Shown here: piece after piece, positions 44,906-51,444 of the stretch
Position numbering within the stretch: the first letter of the stretch is position 1
How the letters are laid out: each line of letters begins with the position of its first letter
Assembly: GCA_902496345.1 (NCBI GenBank)
Contig: CABVAP010000004.1
Location: 1-51,451 of the forward strand
Direction: 5' to 3'
DNA from: an uncultured Eubacteriales bacterium
GTDB lineage: Bacteria > Bacillota > Clostridia > Lachnospirales > CAG-274
Length of the DNA stretch: 51,451 nucleotides
The notes under the pieces: model-generated
What the model was told of the DNA's origin: nothing
Seen by the model: only the letters and a program-made list of their open reading frames with translations
The model's database searches: none
Made by a program: the position numbers and the translations under genes

Positions 44906-45067
44906 GTGAAAAAAATCTTAAAAAATAAACTTCGAATCCTTGCAATCTTTTATTTGTCTTTAATGATATTCGGGATAAGCCACTCATTTTTTGATAAAAG
45001 TGTAGAAACCTTTTCAATGCCAGTTGCACAAAAAAACATTGTAATAGATGCAGGACACGTGGGGTAA
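44906..45067 (+). pseudogene. cwlD: cwlD, 5' part (interrupted by element)
   Basis: N-terminal 53 codons of the spore-cortex amidase CwlD, starting at GTG 7-8 bases after GGAG. It encodes a signal/anchor helix (about 9-26) and the first catalytic strand NIVIDAGH, then leaves the true frame at the element junction and stops at TAA (45065) after two foreign codons. His51, the first zinc ligand, is the last native residue. Joined to 50795-51340 it gives 231 residues with DAGHGGWDPGK restored, the normal CwlD length. CwlD removes peptide stems from cortex muramic acid, the first step to muramic-delta-lactam needed for germination. Confidence 0.9.
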
Positions 45068-45086
45068 TATTATGGTATAAAAAATC
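45056..45086. other. attL (left element junction)
   Basis: cwlD sequence ends at core CACG (45056-45059); the element arm GGGGTAATATTATGGTAT follows, running into AAAAAATC at 45086. The arm is the inverted partner of the right-end arm. Confidence 0.8.
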
Positions 45087-45147
45087 GTTTACTATATAAA
45101 ATAACTGTTTAACATTTTTTGTATTCATAAATATTCACTTTAATATG

Positions 45148-45183
45148 AAAAAACGATAGTAACCTTAATTACTACCGTTTTTT
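45148..45183. terminator. Bidirectional terminator at the element's left edge
   Basis: AAAAAACG-A-TAGTAA pairs with TTACTA-C-CGTTTTTT (14 pairs, one mismatch), loop of 6, T runs on both strands. It ends the leftward microprotein operon and would stop read-through from the cut cwlD. Confidence 0.8.
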
Positions 45184-45186
45184 CAA

Positions 45187-45336
45187 CTAAAACATAAAAT
45201 CCCTATTGGAGAAAATACAATTTATTTTTGGTTTTCTAATGCAATTTTTACATATATCAAAATAGACTCTTTTATATTCATTGATTTCATAATTTTCAAT
45301 ATTATAATAATCACATATCAAACATTCAATACACAT
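45187..45336 (-). CDS. Cys-rich microprotein, 49 residues
   Basis: A minus-strand frame with GAGGGG 5-8 bases before the ATG. The product starts MCIECLICDYYN and later has ICKNCIRK, two CxxC pairs that could bind one zinc. It is the last gene of the element's leftward cluster, directly before the terminator. No family recognised. Confidence 0.6.
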   Translation of the reverse strand: MCIECLICDYYNIENYEINEYKRVYFDICKNCIRKPKINCIFSNRDFMF

Positions 45337-45373
45337 ATAATCCCCTCTTTCAATAAGTTAAAAAATAAATGCT

Positions 45374-45502
45374 TTAGTCAGATTGTTTCACCCATGAATG
45401 ATCAAACCCTGCAGGGCAAGAATTGTTACTAAATAACCTTGGGGGATTATTACTAATAGTACATTCTCTCTTACCACATTTTACACAAACCCAATAAGGC
45501 AT
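45374..45502 (-). CDS. Zinc-ribbon microprotein, 42 residues
   Basis: A minus-strand frame preceded by AGGAGAT 9 bases before the ATG. MPYWVCVKCGKRECT is followed by PPRLF and CPAGFDHSWV. It shares the plan W/Y-x-C-x2-C-G ... P ... C-x(n)-H-x-W with the two zinc-ribbon genes upstream, so the three look like paralogs. Function unknown; the one-domain size suits a DNA- or protein-binding accessory factor. Confidence 0.65.
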   Translation of the reverse strand: MPYWVCVKCGKRECTISNNPPRLFSNNSCPAGFDHSWVKQSD

Positions 45503-45533
45503 ACAAATTCATCTCCTATCTTGAAAATTCATT

Positions 45534-45686
45534 TTAATCATTCGAAATATCCCATATATGCCTCTTGTCAGGAGTAACTGGCTTTTTGCATTTTCCTCCT
45601 TCAAATAAATCTGGCATAATAGAACCACTATATGCAAAATTACCACAATTTTTACATACATATTTTATTTTTTCGAATTTTGACAC
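45534..45686 (-). CDS. Zinc-ribbon microprotein, 50 residues
   Basis: Read from a GTG that follows AAAGGGAG by about 9 bases. A longer reading to 45806 lacks a ribosome site, and its extra part is a decayed copy of the element's leftward promoter (45721-45750), so the shorter start is preferred. The product has YVCKNCGNFAYSG, MPDLF, then KCKKPVTPDKRHIWD, matching the plan of its neighbours (CxxC, later Cys, H-x-W). Likely arose by duplication of promoter plus gene. Confidence 0.6.
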   Translation of the reverse strand: MSKFEKIKYVCKNCGNFAYSGSIMPDLFEGGKCKKPVTPDKRHIWDISND

Positions 45687-45860
45687 GTAATGCCATCTCC
45701 CTTTACTAAACTCAACAAATCTTTGTTTGATTTTATTATAGCCCAAAGCCTGTACATTCTTTTTTAATCTACAATATAGACAATTAAACTTGTTTGCCTT
45801 TAACATCTACAATATAGATTTTACTTTGAACTTCCCATAGATTATTTATAATATAAAATA

Positions 45861-46025
45861 TTATTTTTTATCTTCTACAAACCACATGTGCATAGAACCA
45901 TCGGGACAATGTCCACAATCACGAATAGCATATGGTGGAGATGGACTAACCCCTTTGCTTAAAGATTCAGTAACTTCAAGCCTACCACAATTAGAACAAC
46001 GCCATGTCCATACTGCTCCTGCCAT
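45861..46025 (-). CDS. Zinc-ribbon microprotein, 54 residues
   Basis: AAGGAGG lies 8-9 bases before the ATG, inside the end of the upstream overlapping gene, implying coupling. The product has WTWRCSNCGRLEVTES, SPPYAIRD, then CGHCPDGSMHMWF; two CxxC pairs can form a complete zinc site, and the H-x-W end is shared with the two downstream paralogs. It belongs to the leftward operon under the XRE-controlled promoter. Confidence 0.7.
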   Translation of the reverse strand: MAGAVWTWRCSNCGRLEVTESLSKGVSPSPPYAIRDCGHCPDGSMHMWFVEDKK

Positions 46026-46209
46026 AATAAACTCCTCCTTGAATTTCACAATTTTTAAATGTTTTAAATTCACAACTTTCATAACCTAAATCAGGTGCTT
46101 TATACCCATTAATAATTATTTTATCTTCGGTTTTTTGAATAGCTGTATATTCAAATCTTTCACTTTTAATACATTCAATACAATTAAGCAATTCGCTTGT
46201 TTTAACCAT
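45991..46209 (-). CDS. Small Cys-containing protein, first of leftward operon
   Basis: 72 residues from the first ATG after the leftward promoter. MVKTSELLNCIECIKSERFE has one CxxC; further Cys lie near 48 and 55. GAGGAGG is present but only 2 bases from the ATG, so the start is uncertain. Its 3' end overlaps the next zinc-ribbon gene by 35 bases in another frame. No family recognised. Confidence 0.45.
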   Translation of the reverse strand: MVKTSELLNCIECIKSERFEYTAIQKTEDKIIINGYKAPDLGYESCEFKTFKNCEIQGGVYYGRSSMDMALF

Positions 46210-46255
46210 TACCTCCTCATTCAGTAATAAAAATAACAAAGCTTTGTTTGACTTC

Positions 46256-46284
46256 ATTATAGTCCAAAACGGACTAAAAGTCAA
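46256..46284 (-). promoter_or_regulatory. Leftward promoter of the microprotein operon
   Basis: Minus-strand TTGACT (46284-46279) and TATAAT (46261-46256) with exactly 17 bases between. Operator 1 fills the spacer and touches the -10 box, so a bound repressor would block it. Confidence 0.8.
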
Positions 46285-46323
46285 TAGTCCATTTTGGACA
46301 TTTTATCAAGTCCAGTCTGGACT
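46261..46323. promoter_or_regulatory. Three XRE-type operators, AGTCC-N5-GGACT
   Basis: Operators at 46261-46275 (AGTCCaaaacGGACT), 46286-46300 (AGTCCattttGGACA) and 46309-46323 (AGTCCagtctGGACT). Centres are 25 and 23 bases apart. The array fills the gap between the leftward promoter and the repressor gene, the standard lambda-like switch layout. Confidence 0.8.
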
Positions 46324-46354
46324 TTTGAGAAAATTTTTATTGAGGTGATTATTT

Positions 46355-46576
46355 ATGAAATATATAAGAATAAGGAATTTAAGAGAAGACAAAGATTTAA
46401 CACAAGCCTATATGGGTAAAATTTTAAATATTACCCAAAAAACTTACTCAAGATATGAAAATGACGAAAGAGCCATACCTATTGAAATTCTTTCAAAACT
46501 TGCTGATTTTCACAATACAAGCGTCGATTATCTCATTAACAGAACAAACATAAAAACCCCTTATCCAAAAAATTAA
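46355..46576 (+). CDS. XRE (Cro/CI)-family repressor of the element
   Basis: A 73-residue DNA-binding protein that is almost only a helix-turn-helix domain: IRNLREDKDLTQAYMGKILN, then TQKTYSRYENDERAIPIEIL and LADFHNTSVDYLINRT. GAGGTG lies 7 bases before the ATG. Three palindromes between it and the divergent leftward operon are its likely operators, giving control of itself and that operon. It sits directly upstream of rep. Without a sensor domain, any induction must come from a partner, a protease or dilution. Confidence 0.85.
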   Translation: MKYIRIRNLREDKDLTQAYMGKILNITQKTYSRYENDERAIPIEILSKLADFHNTSVDYLINRTNIKTPYPKN

Positions 46577-46604
46577 AATTAATTTTAAAAAACATTTAAA
46601 AATT

Positions 46605-46661
46605 AGTCCCTTTTTATTTATACAAGATAGTAAATTTAATTTTTGTATACGAAAGGGGACT
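46605..46661 (+). promoter_or_regulatory. Inverted repeat that can hide the rep ribosome site
   Basis: Outer arms AGTCCCTTT (46605-46613) and AAAGGGGACT (46652-46661), inner arms TATACAA (46619-46625) and TTGTATA (46643-46649). The right outer arm contains the rep ribosome site, so the RNA hairpin would block translation; as DNA it could also be an origin element. Confidence 0.6.
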
Positions 46662-46666
46662 TTTTT

Positions 46667-47779
46667 ATGTCAAAAAACAAAGAACTTATAGAAAGAATAG
46701 GAATTGACAAAACAGTTATCACAAATTTCACTATTAAAAGCATTGATACTGATTATTTAAAAGCTATGAATATTGAAATTATTGAAAATAATAATTCATT
46801 ATTAAAAACAGAGGATAACATAGGAATTTTAAAATTAAAAATTAAAGATAGTTTTTTTGGTATGCTTGATTGTGGATTTACAAATGCCAATAAAAACAAA
46901 AAATTTGTATCCTATACCAAATTAACAATAACGGTATCTCAAAATTATAATTTACAAAATTTAAACGTAGAAGAATATAAACAAAGAATTAAAGATGTAT
47001 TTCAATATATAAACGAAAAATATAAAATTGAAATCACCTATAGCTTTGACACTCTCAATATAACTTATATGGAAATAAATTACACTTTTAAATTAAAATA
47101 TAAATTTAATGATTATAAGAGAGCATTGTTAATTCTTATAAGTAATATGCCAAAAAATAAATATTCTGATAAAAGTAATCATAACATTAAGTATAAAAGT
47201 TTTTTTGAAATAAATCAGGACGAAAATATTGCAAACCTTGAAACTTTATCAGTAAAAAATAGTTCAATCGAGTTTGTAATATACAATAAAACGAAACAAA
47301 TTAAAGATACTAAAAATATATCATTGCCTGATGATTATATAAGGATTGAATATAGGTTAAAAAGAAAAGATTCATATATTAAATCTATCGGAGGGGTTGT
47401 TTCTAATCTTACCGATAAAAAACTCAAGGATTTTTATATTAAAAATTTTACTTATGATATTATTAAACCTTTTGACTCATATAAAGAAAAAATAAAAGAA
47501 CAATTTGAGAAAGAATTAAAACCTTTTTTAGAAAAATCAGATAAACAATGGTATTCAAAGTTTATAAGAATTGTAAAGGACTATGAAATAAATAATAATT
47601 TTCCTATGTTAGTAGATATAACAGATATTTTCCCTATGTTAAAACAATATTCAAAAACAAATTATTCAAGACGTATCAAAATGGTTATAAATAAAGCAAA
47701 TAAATATGATAAATCGTTGTTAGATGTAAATAAAAAAATAAATGAAATATTAAATAAGATTAAATCAATAAATGAATAA
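46667..47779 (+). CDS. Replication protein, phage/plasmid gene II/X (CRI)-like
   Basis: A 370-residue basic protein from the ATG after AAAGGGGA. The middle has FVIYNKTKQI followed by YIRIEYRLKRK, the order seen in gene II/X-type rolling-circle replication proteins (Phage_CRI/Phage_X families), and the C-terminus has KTNYSRRIKMVINKANKYDKS with candidate catalytic Tyr. A clear HUH motif was not found by eye. It would nick and start replication of the excised circle. The hairpin over its ribosome site and the upstream repressor suggest tight control. Family call by pattern only. Confidence 0.55.
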   Translation: MSKNKELIERIGIDKTVITNFTIKSIDTDYLKAMNIEIIENNNSLLKTEDNIGILKLKIKDSFFGMLDCGFTNANKNKKFVSYTKLTITVSQNYNLQNLNVEEYKQRIKDVFQYINEKYKIEITYSFDTLNITYMEINYTFKLKYKFNDYKRALLILISNMPKNKYSDKSNHNIKYKSFFEINQDENIANLETLSVKNSSIEFVIYNKTKQIKDTKNISLPDDYIRIEYRLKRKDSYIKSIGGVVSNLTDKKLKDFYIKNFTYDIIKPFDSYKEKIKEQFEKELKPFLEKSDKQWYSKFIRIVKDYEINNNFPMLVDITDIFPMLKQYSKTNYSRRIKMVINKANKYDKSLLDVNKKINEILNKIKSINE

Positions 47780-47849
47780 TTTTTAATAACAAGAAAATAA
47801 AAAATGTTATTTAAAATAAAGACAATTTTTAAATTTATAGGTCACTTTA

Positions 47850-48091
47850 TTGTAACTAATAATATTACAATCTTAAAAAAAAGTGTAAAATATTTAATTA
47901 CACAAGATAAATTGTAAATTTTACAGATAAGATATAATATAATTTGTATCTTGTTTTTGTATAAATATGCCAATAAAGTACTATTGTTTTTGTATAATAT
48001 TCCGAAAAGCAAAAATTTATAAAAAATATGTTAATGAGTTTAATTTAATCTTTTATATATAGCTATCAATTTAACAGGGAGTGATAGCTAT
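47850..48091. other. Structured non-coding region, possible replication origin
   Basis: The 47780-48157 stretch between rep and the small Lys-rich gene holds a TTGTAA/TTACAA hairpin (47850-47870), two direct copies of TTGTTTTTGTATAA 33 bases apart (47951-47964, 47984-47997), and a perfect 10-bp hairpin ATAGCTATCA / TGATAGCTAT with a 13-base loop (48059-48091). Hairpin plus iteron-like repeats next to rep fit an origin, but could also be promoter or att-accessory sites. Confidence 0.4.
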
Positions 48092-48157
48092 GAACTGATT
48101 AGTTTTTAATATAATTATTATTTAAAACAAAAAATTAAAAAGGATAGTGTTAGAAGT

Positions 48158-48295
48158 ATGAAAGCTATAAAAAATATAAAAGATAAAAAAACTAACACAA
48201 AAGATAAAATTACTATAACTAAAATATATAGTAACGAAAAAAATTTTGAAAAATGTATTATAAATATAATAAAAACATTAAACTCACAAATTTAA
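48158..48295 (+). CDS. Small Lys-rich protein before the recombinase
   Basis: A 45-residue frame starting MKAIKNIKDKKTN, very basic, ending in NFEKCIINIIKTLNSQI. It lies 105 bases before the recombinase on the same strand. The nearest purine-rich site (AAAAAGG) is 14 bases away, so the start is weakly supported. Small basic genes beside serine recombinases may be directionality factors; this is only a positional guess. Confidence 0.4.
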   Translation: MKAIKNIKDKKTNTKDKITITKIYSNEKNFEKCIINIIKTLNSQI

Positions 48296-48400
48296 CTATA
48301 TACGTTTTTTATATTACTTGATATAATACTATTAGAAGCAATAAAATATGTACTAAAAATTAAGTTCAAAATAATACTTTATAGAAAGAAATGATTAATT

Positions 48401-49999
48401 ATGATTTATAACGTTGGCATATATTTAAGATTATCAAAGGATAACGGAGAAAAAACTGAAAGTGATAGCATAACAAATCAAAGAAACATTATAAAAGACT
48501 TTTGTTTGAAATATAAAAATTTTAATGTATGTAAAGAATATATTGACGATGGCTATACAGGTACAAATTTTAATAGACCCTCATTTAAAGATTTAATACG
48601 TGATATTGAAAATAAAGAAATTAATTGTGTAATAACAAAAGATTTATCACGCTTAGGTCGAAATTATATTCTTTCAAGTTATTATATTTTTAATTATTTT
48701 CCAAGTAAAGGGGTAAGATTTATATCTATTAATGACAATTATGATAGTAATGACCCTGAATTTAATTTAATTATACCGATTAAAACCATATTTAATGAGC
48801 AATATAGCCGAGATATTTCAAAAAAGGTACAAAGTACAATCTTGTCAAAAGCAAGAGAGGGCTTGTTTATAGGGAGTCACGCTTGTTATGGATATAAAAA
48901 ATCTGAAAATAACAAAAATAAATTAATTATTGATGAATATGCCGCAAATATAGTAAAAAGAATTTTTAATTTATTTATACAAGGTAAAAATAAACTTGCC
49001 ATAGCTAAAATTTTAAACGAAGAAAAAATTCTTTGTCCAACAGACTATAAAATAGCAAATGGTTCAAAATATGAAAATCCGAGAAAACTTAACTCCACGT
49101 GTTATTGGACAGCAAATACTATAAGTGCAATTTTAAAACAAGAGATATACACAGGAACATTGGTTCAAGGCAAACGAAATGCCTCAAAATTTTTTTATGG
49201 AACTAAGCGTATCAAACCAGAAACCGACTGGATAAAAGTTGAAAACACACATAAAGCAATTATTGATAAAGAAACTTTTGATAAAGTTCAAAATTTATTA
49301 TCACTTAATACAAGACAAAATACTTTCAAAGAAAACATTGGTATATTTGCTGGTTTAATAAAGTGTGGAGATTGTGGACATTCATTAATAAAAAGTAAAG
49401 AATGTACAAAATATAAAGGTAATAAATACTTTTATTTAAGCTATCGCTGTAGGACTTATAAGTATTATGGAAAATCCTATTGTACCTCTCATAGGATAAC
49501 CCATAATGTGCTTGTAAAGGCAATATTAAACGATTTAAACCTTTTTATAGATAAACTTAATAATATTGATAAAATCATTGAGAAAGCATCTGAGGATAAA
49601 AATAAAGAGCTTGAAAACAAAACCCGTATAGAAAACATAAAAAAAGAACTTAGAAAATTACAAAAAAAGAAAAAAAGAGCCTATAGTGATTATAATGATG
49701 ATTTATTATCAAAAAATGAATATTTAGAATTTAAAAATGAAATAGAAAATAAGGAAATTGACTTAAAAAATATTTTGGAAGTACTAAATATTAAACCCGA
49801 AAATAAAATACATACTTTACTTGAAAATCCCATAATAAAAAAATTATATAACAGAGAAAAGTTAACAGAAAATGAATTAACAAGGGAATTAATTATAGAA
49901 TTTGTTAAATCAATTATTGTATATGAAGATAAAGAAACAAAAGAAAAAAATATTGAAATAACTTATACGTTTTCAAATGAAATTGAATTATTGGGTTAA
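48401..49999 (+). CDS. Large serine recombinase (element integrase/excisionase)
   Basis: A 532-residue site-specific recombinase. The resolvase domain (1-150) has YLRLSKD with catalytic Ser12 and Arg10, and KDLSRLGRN with Arg84 and Arg87. The recombinase domain follows (about 165-290; CYGYKKSENN, YTGTLVQGKRN). A zinc ribbon uses Cys322, Cys325, Cys350 and Cys361. A charged coiled coil (about 385-455) and a TnpX-like C-terminal segment (FVKSIIVYEDKETK) complete it. All key residues are intact, so it should be active. It lies at the attR side, transcribed toward it, followed by a strong hairpin. It is the evident enzyme for integration into cwlD and excision. Confidence 0.93.
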   Translation: MIYNVGIYLRLSKDNGEKTESDSITNQRNIIKDFCLKYKNFNVCKEYIDDGYTGTNFNRPSFKDLIRDIENKEINCVITKDLSRLGRNYILSSYYIFNYFPSKGVRFISINDNYDSNDPEFNLIIPIKTIFNEQYSRDISKKVQSTILSKAREGLFIGSHACYGYKKSENNKNKLIIDEYAANIVKRIFNLFIQGKNKLAIAKILNEEKILCPTDYKIANGSKYENPRKLNSTCYWTANTISAILKQEIYTGTLVQGKRNASKFFYGTKRIKPETDWIKVENTHKAIIDKETFDKVQNLLSLNTRQNTFKENIGIFAGLIKCGDCGHSLIKSKECTKYKGNKYFYLSYRCRTYKYYGKSYCTSHRITHNVLVKAILNDLNLFIDKLNNIDKIIEKASEDKNKELENKTRIENIKKELRKLQKKKKRAYSDYNDDLLSKNEYLEFKNEIENKEIDLKNILEVLNIKPENKIHTLLENPIIKKLYNREKLTENELTRELIIEFVKSIIVYEDKETKEKNIEITYTFSNEIELLG

Positions 50000-50004
50000 A
50001 AAAT

Positions 50005-50042
50005 AAAAGCTATTGTGTTATAATTTTAATACAATAGCTTTT
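50005..50042 (+). terminator. Terminator of the serine recombinase gene
   Basis: AAAAGCTATTGT (50005-50016) and ACAATAGCTTTT (50031-50042): 12-bp perfect stem, 14-base loop, trailing T run. Confidence 0.85.
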
Positions 50043-50090
50043 TATGTATAATATTAATTGTGAATAGATTTGAGAAAGAGGATATAATGA

Positions 50091-50750
50091 ATGGATATAG
50101 ATGTTAAAAACAGATATATAAGTATAGTTATTGAAGAATTATTTATAAGAAAATTAATTCAAACAAATGGAATACTTGTAATTTGTGATTTAATTAATGA
50201 TAGCAAAAAAAATAGTGACCTAGAATATAGTGATTATCTTATGACATTTGTAAACGGAAAATTAATTGAACCCGAAAGTAATTTTATAAATGAAATATCG
50301 GCATATATTATAGGTATATGCGGACATTTTTATGACTTTCTTGATTATAAGTATGTGTATAATAAAATTATAAGTATATTGGAAAAATATGTGGAAATTA
50401 CTGTAATTGACAAAAAAATAATTGAAAAAGCCACTTTTGAATACAAAAAAATGATTGATTGCATTAATAACAATCTTTATTACCAAAAAATATATTCATC
50501 ATATAATTATGATAATAAAATAAGTCTTTCAGATATTTCCTTAAGAAATATATATAAAATAAATGATTTTTCAGATATTGAAATAATTAATTTGATTTAT
50601 TTTTCAAATATAGGCTTTGAAATATTATGTATGCTTGACTGTAGGAGATTTTTTTCTGTTATTGATAAATTTATGAAGGGAAAATATGCGGTTAATTACC
50701 CAAAGCTTGGGCAAATAGGAAAAAAATTTATTGAGAAAATATTAAAGTAA
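50091..50750 (+). CDS. Orphan 219-residue protein at the element's right end
   Basis: A soluble, Ile/Tyr/Asn-rich, mostly helical protein read from the ATG after GAGG (9 bases). Notable stretches are MDIDVKNRYISIVIEELFIR and a basic end NYPKLGQIGKKFIEKILK. No domain is recognised and no signal or membrane anchor is evident. It follows the recombinase terminator, so it has its own promoter, and ends 45 bases before the attR core. Position suits a directionality factor or a cargo/defence gene; both are guesses. Confidence 0.7.
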   Translation: MDIDVKNRYISIVIEELFIRKLIQTNGILVICDLINDSKKNSDLEYSDYLMTFVNGKLIEPESNFINEISAYIIGICGHFYDFLDYKYVYNKIISILEKYVEITVIDKKIIEKATFEYKKMIDCINNNLYYQKIYSSYNYDNKISLSDISLRNIYKINDFSDIEIINLIYFSNIGFEILCMLDCRRFFSVIDKFMKGKYAVNYPKLGQIGKKFIEKILK

Positions 50751-50766
50751 TCTTTTTATAGACAAA

Positions 50767-50798
50767 GATTTTTATACCATATTAACACCCTAATCACG
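50767..50798. other. attR (right element junction)
   Basis: Element arm GATTTTTATACCATATTAAC then ACCCTAAT, then core CACG (50795-50798) and cwlD sequence. With the left arm it forms a long dyad around the core. Confidence 0.8.
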
Positions 50799-51340
50799 GT
50801 GGTTGGGACCCCGGAAAAGTCCAAAATGACGGAACAGAGGAAAAAAACATAAATTTGGATATAAGCCTAAAACTCCAACAATATTTGGAGCAAGGTGGGG
50901 CGAATATTTTCACCACAAGAATAGATGACTCTGCCCTATCAAAGAAGAAGATAGAAGACTTAAAGCAAAGAAAAATGATAGCAAGTGGTGATGAGATAGA
51001 CATATTTGTAAGTGTACATCAAAATTCATTTCCACAAAATTCTGTTCACGGAGCACAAGTATTTTATTATAAAGACTCTGAAAATGGAAAAGTACTTGCC
51101 GAGTGTATTCAAAATAAGTTAAAAGAGTTTGCCGACAAAGACAACACGAGGATACCAAAAGCAAACGGGGAATACTACATATTAAAAAACACAAAAGCAG
51201 CCTCTGTTATAGTCGAATGTGGATTTCTTTCAAACAACATCGAAAACGAAAAATTAAAATCCGAGGAATACCAGCAAAAGGTAGCGTGGGCAATTTATAT
51301 GGGAATTACAGAATACTGCAAAAACGCCGACCTATTATAA
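50795..51340 (+). pseudogene. cwlD: cwlD, 3' part (interrupted by element)
   Basis: C-terminal 181 codons of the spore-cortex N-acetylmuramoyl-L-alanine amidase. From the junction it reads HGGWDPGKV, EEKNINL with the second zinc ligand (Glu66 of the joined protein), VSVHQNSF with the third (His125), and VECGFLSN with catalytic Glu191. The chain ends normally at 51340. Alone it lacks a start, signal anchor and strand 1, so it is inactive until joined to 44906-45055. The clostridial CwlD pattern (HQNSFP, GAQVFYYKDSENGK, RIPKANGEYYILKNT) is clear. Confidence 0.9.
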
Positions 51341-51370
51341 CCCTTTCAAATTGGTGTTTGTCGATTAAGA

Positions 51371-51444
51371 CCGTGGGGCTTTGCCCCACCACCCCTTTAA
51401 AACCGTGGGCTTTGCCCACACCCACAAGCCTTTGAAAAGGCTTG
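51371..51444. repeat. Cluster of three GC-rich hairpins
   Basis: GTGGGGC/GCCCCAC (51373-51389), GTGGGC/GCCCAC (51405-51419) and CAAGCCTT/AAGGCTTG (51425-51444). Repeated TGGGC-TTT-GCCCA units resemble dispersed palindromic repeats found between clostridial genes; the first may also end cwlD transcription. Confidence 0.55.

Larger units (their letters stand above)
45056..50798. mobile_element. 5.74 kb site-specific integrative element inside cwlD
   Basis: The element is bounded by two copies of CACG (45056-45059 and 50795-50798). Removing one copy plus the intervening 5739 bases restores cwlD exactly. Cargo: leftward zinc-ribbon microproteins and a DUF-less Cys protein, an XRE repressor, a CRI-like Rep, a small Lys-rich protein, a large serine recombinase and a 219-residue orphan. 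There are no conjugation, capsid, Zot or coat genes, so it is neither an ICE nor a full phage. Recombinase plus Rep suggests a chromosomal form and an excised, perhaps replicating, circle. Coding inside is more AT-rich than in flanking genes. Layout recalls the skin-like elements that split sporulation genes. Confidence 0.88.

Noticed and set aside
45056..45067. cwlD break explained by point mutation or sequencing error
   Set aside because: The second half lies 5.7 kb away in frame, with a clear element, recombinase and paired att arms between.
45534..45806. 90-residue version of the zinc-ribbon gene
   Set aside because: No ribosome site at 45806, and its first 40 codons lie over a decayed copy of the element promoter; the GTG at 45686 is better.
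47860..47868. TAATATTAC, the nonanucleotide of geminivirus-type origins
   Set aside because: The 9-mer is expected by chance in very AT-rich DNA and lies partly in the stem rather than the loop; Rep here is not of that family by pattern.
45056..50798. Filamentous phage (inovirus) prophage
   Set aside because: A gene II-like Rep is present, but there is no Zot-type ATPase and no coat protein gene; the element is too small.
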